Below are positions 33,400-37,669 of a stretch of DNA of 37,669 bases, one piece after another. This stretch comes from Welwitschia mirabilis (Eukaryota > Gnetophyta > Gnetopsida > Welwitschiales), in the NCBI GenBank assembly GCA_051453625.1, contig JBOZIK010000001.1, forward strand, positions 87,945,436 to 87,983,104. The letters are read 5' to 3'. The notes under the pieces are model-generated. The model had not been told where the DNA came from, searched no databases, and saw only the letters and a list, made by a program, of their open reading frames with translations. The translations under genes were made by a program, and so were the position numbers. Each line of letters begins with the position of its first letter. Positions within the stretch are counted from its first letter, which is position 1.

Positions 33400-33783
33400 T
33401 TTTTATATAAATAGTGGACCTCTTGGTTACTTGGCCATAATTATCCATTAGTAACCTCCATCACTAAACATAAGAGACCTTTTATATCTCCTTAGCGCCT
33501 TAGTGAGAGCCAATGGAAGGGAATAATATTTTATAATATAATTGCATAAAAAATCATAAATAATTCTCTAATGTAATACCACATCATTCCACTAGAATAT
33601 TAAAACGTAATCATATGGATAATAAGAGTAAAGAGCTTACTTGAAAAGATTAACAAGTTCTTGATAGTTGAATATTGATTAAGACCCAAGCTTAAAAGTT
33701 TCTTAGTTTCAAGCTTGCAAGCTCCAAGCTCCACAAGCAAGAGAATAAAAGAAAGGAGGAGGAAAGAAGAAAATGCACTTATA
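33400..33783. promoter_or_regulatory. Possible LTR or promoter fragment
   Basis: TATATAAATAGTGGACCTC near 33404 is a good plant-type TATA box on the plus strand. On the minus strand GATATAAAAGGTCTC (about 33475-33489) is another. Further right, 33700-33776 carries an AGCTTGCAAGCTCCAAGCTC-type inverted motif and a 36-base tract that is nearly all purine on the plus strand. The minus strand also has an AAGTAAGCTC donor-like site near 33640. The combination fits the U3-R-U5 part of an LTR, possibly that of the minus-strand pol to the right, but no boundaries, PBS or second copy are visible. Confidence 0.3.
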
Positions 33784-34396
33784 NNNNNNNNNNNNNNNNN
33801 NNNNNNNNNNNNNNNNNNNNNNNNNNNNNNNNNNNNNNNNNNNNNNNNNNNNNNNNNNNNNNNNNNNNNNNNNNNNNNNNNNNNNNNNNNNNNNNNNNNN
33901 NNNNNNNNNNNNNNNNNNNNNNNNNNNNNNNNNNNNNNNNNNNNNNNNNNNNNNNNNNNNNNNNNNNNNNNNNNNNNNNNNNNNNNNNNNNNNNNNNNNN
34001 NNNNNNNNNNNNNNNNNNNNNNNNNNNNNNNNNNNNNNNNNNNNNNNNNNNNNNNNNNNNNNNNNNNNNNNNNNNNNNNNNNNNNNNNNNNNNNNNNNNN
34101 NNNNNNNNNNNNNNNNNNNNNNNNNNNNNNNNNNNNNNNNNNNNNNNNNNNNNNNNNNNNNNNNNNNNNNNNNNNNNNNNNNNNNNNNNNNNNNNNNNNN
34201 NNNNNNNNNNNNNNNNNNNNNNNNNNNNNNNNNNNNNNNNNNNNNNNNNNNNNNNNNNNNNNNNNNNNNNNNNNNNNNNNNNNNNNNNNNNNNNNNNNNN
34301 NNNNNNNNNNNNNNNNNNNNNNNNNNNNNNNNNNNNNNNNNNNNNNNNNNNNNNNNNNNNNNNNNNNNNNNNNNNNNNNNNNNNNNNNNNNNNNNN
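33784..34396. other. 613-N assembly gap
   Basis: Sized gap hiding the C-terminal integrase and 3' end of the minus-strand gypsy element. The four long open frames across it are N-filled and meaningless. Confidence 0.95.
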
Positions 34397-34469
34397 CTCT
34401 TTGCAACTAATAAGACTATTCAAAATACATGCTCTAAGAGGATCTTCTAAAATTTGAGTAACTCTTTTT

Positions 34470-34990
34470 AATTAATAATCTATTTTAAGGTGAAATGCAA
34501 TGTTCATGCTTAACTTGGTTTCTAAACCCATTTGTAAATATTGCCAAAACTTAGGAGTAAGTGTTGAATCTCTATTAAAGATAATTACTAAGGATACACC
34601 ATGAAATTCCATTTTGAATATATGATTTAGCTATCTCCTTGGAATAATAAGTAGATTTCACTAGAATGAAGTGTACTGACTTAGTTACTTTATCAATTAT
34701 TATCATAATAGAGTCATTACATCCTTAAAGTTTTAAAAGTCCTACAATAAAGTCCATGAAAATCACATCCCATTTGTAATATATAATATTATAAGGATAA
34801 AGTAATCCTACTGGATTTCTATGTTCTACTCTAACTTGTTAATAATTAAGGCATCTTAACATAAATGCTACTAAATCCTTTTTCATTTCTAGCCATTAAA
34901 ATTTTAATTTCATGTTTTGATACATTTTAGTTATCCAGGATAATCTGCTATAGGTGGATTATAAAATTCAAGAATTAGCTTATGTCTAAT
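34470..34990 (-). pseudogene. Integrase relic of a second gypsy family (minus strand)
   Basis: Integrase inserts the element cDNA into the genome. On the minus strand the order is: KMYQNMKLKF near 34925; the second half of the zinc domain, RCLNY*QVRVEHRNPVGLLY near 34860-34800 (second Cys of CxxC is Tyr); YKWDVIFMDFIVGL near 34785-34745 with the first catalytic Asp kept; then IIIDKVTKSVHFILVKSTYY near 34700-34640; KEIAKSYIQN; and a RDSTLTPKFWQYL-like block near 34580-34530 for the second Asp. The Glu region and C-terminus run into the gap. Several stops and frameshifts. Motif order makes the assignment firm. Confidence 0.82.
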
Positions 34991-35189
34991 TCCATCTATA
35001 TTAGGAACCAAAAATCTTCCCTTAAATCTGATAATACCATATGAATCAATTACTAAGATTTTCTAAGGCTATTAAGTTTTCTAACTCGTCCTTTAATTTT
35101 TGATAATTCTCATCCTTTTCTTGTCTCTCTAACATAATAATAGTAATTTGGCTTTGAATTTCTATAATTACTTTAAGATACCCTCATCT

Positions 35190-35560
35190 ACTAAGAACAT
35201 CTATAATTTTATTTCCCTTAAATTTATGGTATAAAATCTTTAGATCAAAATTACATAAAAATTCCATTCATCTTATTTTCCTAAGTTTGAAGTTTGACTA
35301 AGTAAAAATGTATTTAAACTCTTATGATCTAATCAAACTTAAAACTTTACATCATAAAGATAATGCTTTCATAATTTTAAAGAAAAACTTATTGAAACTA
35401 ATTCAAGATCATGAATAGGACAATTTCTCTTATGAGTTCTAAGTTATTGTGATTCATATTCTATTACATGTTATCTTGTTTAAGAATGACTTCAAGACCT
35501 TCTCTAGATGCATTGGTATAAAATGAAAAGTCTTTGAATCAGCTGGAATTGCTAAAACTA
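35190..35560 (-). pseudogene. RNase H relic of the second gypsy family (minus strand)
   Basis: The minus strand near 35515-35480 holds a NASREGLE-like block in place of TDAS-xxGxG. IHDLELVSISFSLKL is readable near 35400-35360 across frame shifts. RSYDH/DHKSL-type sequence (LD*KSLNTFLL) lies near 35325, and FDLKILYHKFKGNKIIDVLS near 35245-35190 forms the tether before integrase. It lies between RT and integrase in the proper gypsy order. Confidence 0.72.
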
Positions 35561-35638
35561 AAAAAATAGTTAAATATTCTTTAAAATAATTAAATAATTA
35601 TTGAATTTTTTTATTGGAAGTCTTTATGTTTTTTAAAA

Positions 35639-36450
35639 GTCTTATTAATAAATATGGTATATTTTAGATGTTAAATATGAATTGATGATATTATCAAATA
35701 AGACTAAAAAGGCTTCTAACCTTAGTAATATTTATAGGAATTAGGAATTCTATGATTACTCTAACTTCATCTTGATTCATTGATATACCTTCTTTTGATA
35801 TCAAATGACCTATAAATTGAATGGATTTCTTCTAAAAAGTGTATTTTTCCATGTTGGCATATAATTAGTGATTTCGTAAAGTTTGTAATACTATTTTCAA
35901 GTGTTTCTTATGTTCTTCATAAGTCTTGAAATAAATGAGGATGTCATCAATAAATACTATTATAGAGGAATCAAGATATAATTAAAATATGTAATTCATA
36001 AGACTCATGAATATGGTAGGGGAATTAGTTAAACCAAAAGGCATAACATTAAAAAATGTTCATGTTAGTTTCTAAATGCTATTTTATAAATATCTTATTT
36101 CTTAACTCAAACTTGTTGATACCTATATTTGAGATTAACTTTTGAGAATACCTTAGCTTTCTTGAGCTAGTTAAAAAAGGTCATCTATTCTTGTTAGTTA
36201 ATACTTGTTCTTGATAGTAATCTTATTGATCTGTCTATAATCAATGCATAATCTTAGTATTTCATCCTTATTTTTTACAAATAATTTAGATGCTCCTCAT
36301 GATGGTACACCAGGAAAAATGAAGCCTTTTTGTAAGAGTTCTTCAATCTAAGTTTTTAATTCTTTCATTTCAATAGAAGATATTCTATATGAGGCCTTAG
36401 AAATTCATTGGATTCCTAAGATAATTCAGTAAAAATATAAACTTCCCAAA
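35639..36450 (-). pseudogene. Ty3/gypsy reverse-transcriptase relic, contig copy A (minus strand)
   Basis: The catalytic box is intact: minus-strand FIDDILIYF at 35954-35928. Before it come a GAPVLFVKK-type block (near 36300, partly decayed), a D-Y-x-QLNK block and a YPLPRIDDLF-type block (near 36190). After it come [10 protein letters not shown], a KLYANMEK-F block and a GHLISKEGI block (near 35870-35800), then the VRSLL-type thumb block near 35740. The family differs from the plus-strand pol, which has FLGDILVYL. Stops and frameshifts are present. Confidence 0.82.
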
Positions 36451-36554
36451 GTGGTGGCATTCCTAGTAATTCTATTGCAAATACATCAAGATATTCTTAG
36501 ACTATCAATATATTTTTTTACTATGGTTTCTCCTTCCTTTAAGCTACTTGATGC

Positions 36555-36654
36555 NNNNNNNNNNNNNNNNNNNNNNNNNNNNNNNNNNNNNNNNNNNNNN
36601 NNNNNNNNNNNNNNNNNNNNNNNNNNNNNNNNNNNNNNNNNNNNNNNNNNNNNN
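36555..36654. other. 100-N gap with repeated flanks
   Basis: The sequence right of the gap (from 36655) repeats the left side starting at 35639. The ORFs reported across it on both strands are N-filled. Confidence 0.9.
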
Positions 36655-37312
36655 ATCTTATTAATGAAGATGGTATATTTTAGAAGTAAAAGATGAATCA
36701 ATGATATTATTACATAATACTAAGAAGGCTTCTAACCTTAGTAATATTTATAGGCATTAGGCATTCTATGATTACTCTAACTTCATCTTGATTCACTGAT
36801 ATACCTTCCTTTGCTATCAAATGACCTATAAATTGAATGCATTTCTTCCAAAGAGAGCATTTTTCCATGTTGGCATATAATTAGTGATTCTGTAATGTTT
36901 ATGATACTATTTTCAAGTGTTTCTCATGTTATTCATAAGTCTTAAAATAAATGAGGATGTCATCAATAAATAATATTATAAATTAATTAAGATGTAATTC
37001 ATAAGACTTATAAATACTATAGGATTATTAATTAAATCAAAATACATAATAGTAAACTCATAATGCTCATAGTAGGTTTTAAATGTTGTTTTGTGCATAT
37101 TTCTTCACTAATTTGAACTTGATGATATCCAAATTTTAGATCAACTTTTAAAAATACCTTAGCTTCTTTGATGTTATCAAAAAGGTCATCTATTCTTGGC
37201 ATGGATACTTATTCTTGATGATAACCTTATTTAGTTGTTTATAATCAGTGCATTATCTTAGTGTTTACTTCTTTTTCACAAATAGCACAGGTGCTCCTCA
37301 TGGTTATAAATT
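36655..37312 (-). pseudogene. Reverse-transcriptase relic, contig copy B
   Basis: Second version of the RT. The minus strand near 37300-37250 reads GAPVLFVKKK with *TLR following, then DYKQLNKVIIKNKYP, then a LDIIKFKL stretch for the SGYHQ region. The catalytic FIDDILIYF is at 36970-36944, followed by EKHLKIVS and NMEKCSLWKKCIQFIGHLI, then AKEGISVNQDEVRVIIECLM. This copy is the least damaged RT in the window. It is probably the same locus as copy A from another contig. Confidence 0.82.
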
Positions 37313-37669
37313 NNNNNNNNNNNNNNNNNNNNNNNNNNNNNNNNNNNNNNNNNNNNNNNNNNNNNNNNNNNNNNNNNNNNNNNNNNNNNNNNNNNNNNNN
37401 NNNNNNNNNNNNATATTCTTGGCATTGGATACTTGTTCTTGATGATAACCTTATTTAGTTGTCTATGATTAATGCATAATCTTAGTATTTACTTCTTTTT
37501 TACAAATAGCACAGGTGCTTCTCATGGTTATACATTAGAATGAATAAAGCCTTTTTGTAAGAGTTCTTCAAGTTGAGTTTTTAATTATTTCATTTCTATA
37601 GGATACATTCTATATGGTGCCATAGAAATTGATTGGATTCTAGGGACCAATTCAATGGAAAACTAAACT
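37190..37669 (-). pseudogene. Reverse-transcriptase relic, contig copy C with gap 37313-37412
   Basis: Bases 37413-37536 repeat 37190-37312 across the 100-N gap, and 37413-37669 together repeat about 36186-36440 of copy A. The minus strand holds the same APVLFVKK block, here followed upstream by an ELLQKGFI-type block near 37570 and a MAPYRM-like block near 37620. The two plus-strand ORFs here are N-filled shadows. The element continues beyond the window. Confidence 0.75.

Noticed and set aside
33600-34450. Overlapping 214-268 codon frames on both strands
   Set aside because: They cross the 613-N gap; the readable end (QAPSSTSKRIKERRRKEE) comes from the purine tract and gives no domain.
1-37669. 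Fungal RIP as the cause of the AT-rich decay
   Set aside because: LTR start, tRNA-Met PBS type and LINE motifs are plant-like, and CpG-centred decay from methylation explains the pattern; I could not compute dinucleotide indices to exclude RIP formally.

Overview
The window looks like a heterochromatic, transposon-filled stretch of a land-plant nuclear genome. It is very AT-rich and nearly free of CpG. It carries decayed plant-type retroelements: Ty3/gypsy LTR elements primed by initiator tRNA-Met, with LTRs starting TGTAATATTCC (probably a decayed TGTAACACCCC-type start), and L1-like LINEs. I found no intact host gene, tRNA, rRNA, operon or CRISPR array. The species cannot be named from this sequence. 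Almost every coding relic is broken by stops and substitutions of C-to-T / G-to-A type, as expected from long-term deamination of methylated DNA. Most open frames longer than 60 codons are chance ORFs or ORFs running through N.

Layout. 1-3.2 kb: AT-rich, nothing recognised. 3.2-4.2 kb: LINE reverse-transcriptase relic (+). 4.5-7.8 kb: unassigned AT-rich DNA. 7.86-13.85 kb: a minus-strand gypsy element, read right to left as 5' LTR, primer-binding site, tandem-repeat array, gag, unassigned about 1 kb, polypurine tract, 3' LTR. It shows no protease, RT or integrase. 13.2-14.8 kb: the 5' LTR region appears twice around a gap. 14.9-16.7 kb: second LINE RT relic (+). 17.85-19.24 kb: three head-to-tail copies of LTR-PBS-leader of the same gypsy family, plus strand. 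19.2-23.9 kb: leader and unrecognised coding relics, possibly a nested insertion. 24-26.1 kb: the same tandem-repeat family, same orientation relative to gag. 26.2-30.9 kb: gag, protease, RT, RNase H and the start of integrase (+). 31.5-33.4 kb: unassigned, with one coding-like islet. 33.4-33.8 kb: possible LTR or promoter. 34.4-37.67 kb: a different gypsy family on the minus strand, with integrase, RNase H and RT.

Three things stand out. First, both members of the main gypsy family carry a 0.6-2 kb tandem array of about 27-bp units between PBS and gag. Its variable core reads as decay products of the palindrome TGACGTCA, a plant bZIP-type site, and part of it forms a 103-104 bp higher-order repeat. 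Second, the LTR-PBS junction has been tandemly amplified with a 473-474 bp period. Third, ten of the eleven gaps of exactly 100 N are flanked by near-identical sequence that begins or ends at the gap edge. These duplications are most simply unmerged contig or haplotype overlaps, so copy numbers near gaps should not be taken at face value.
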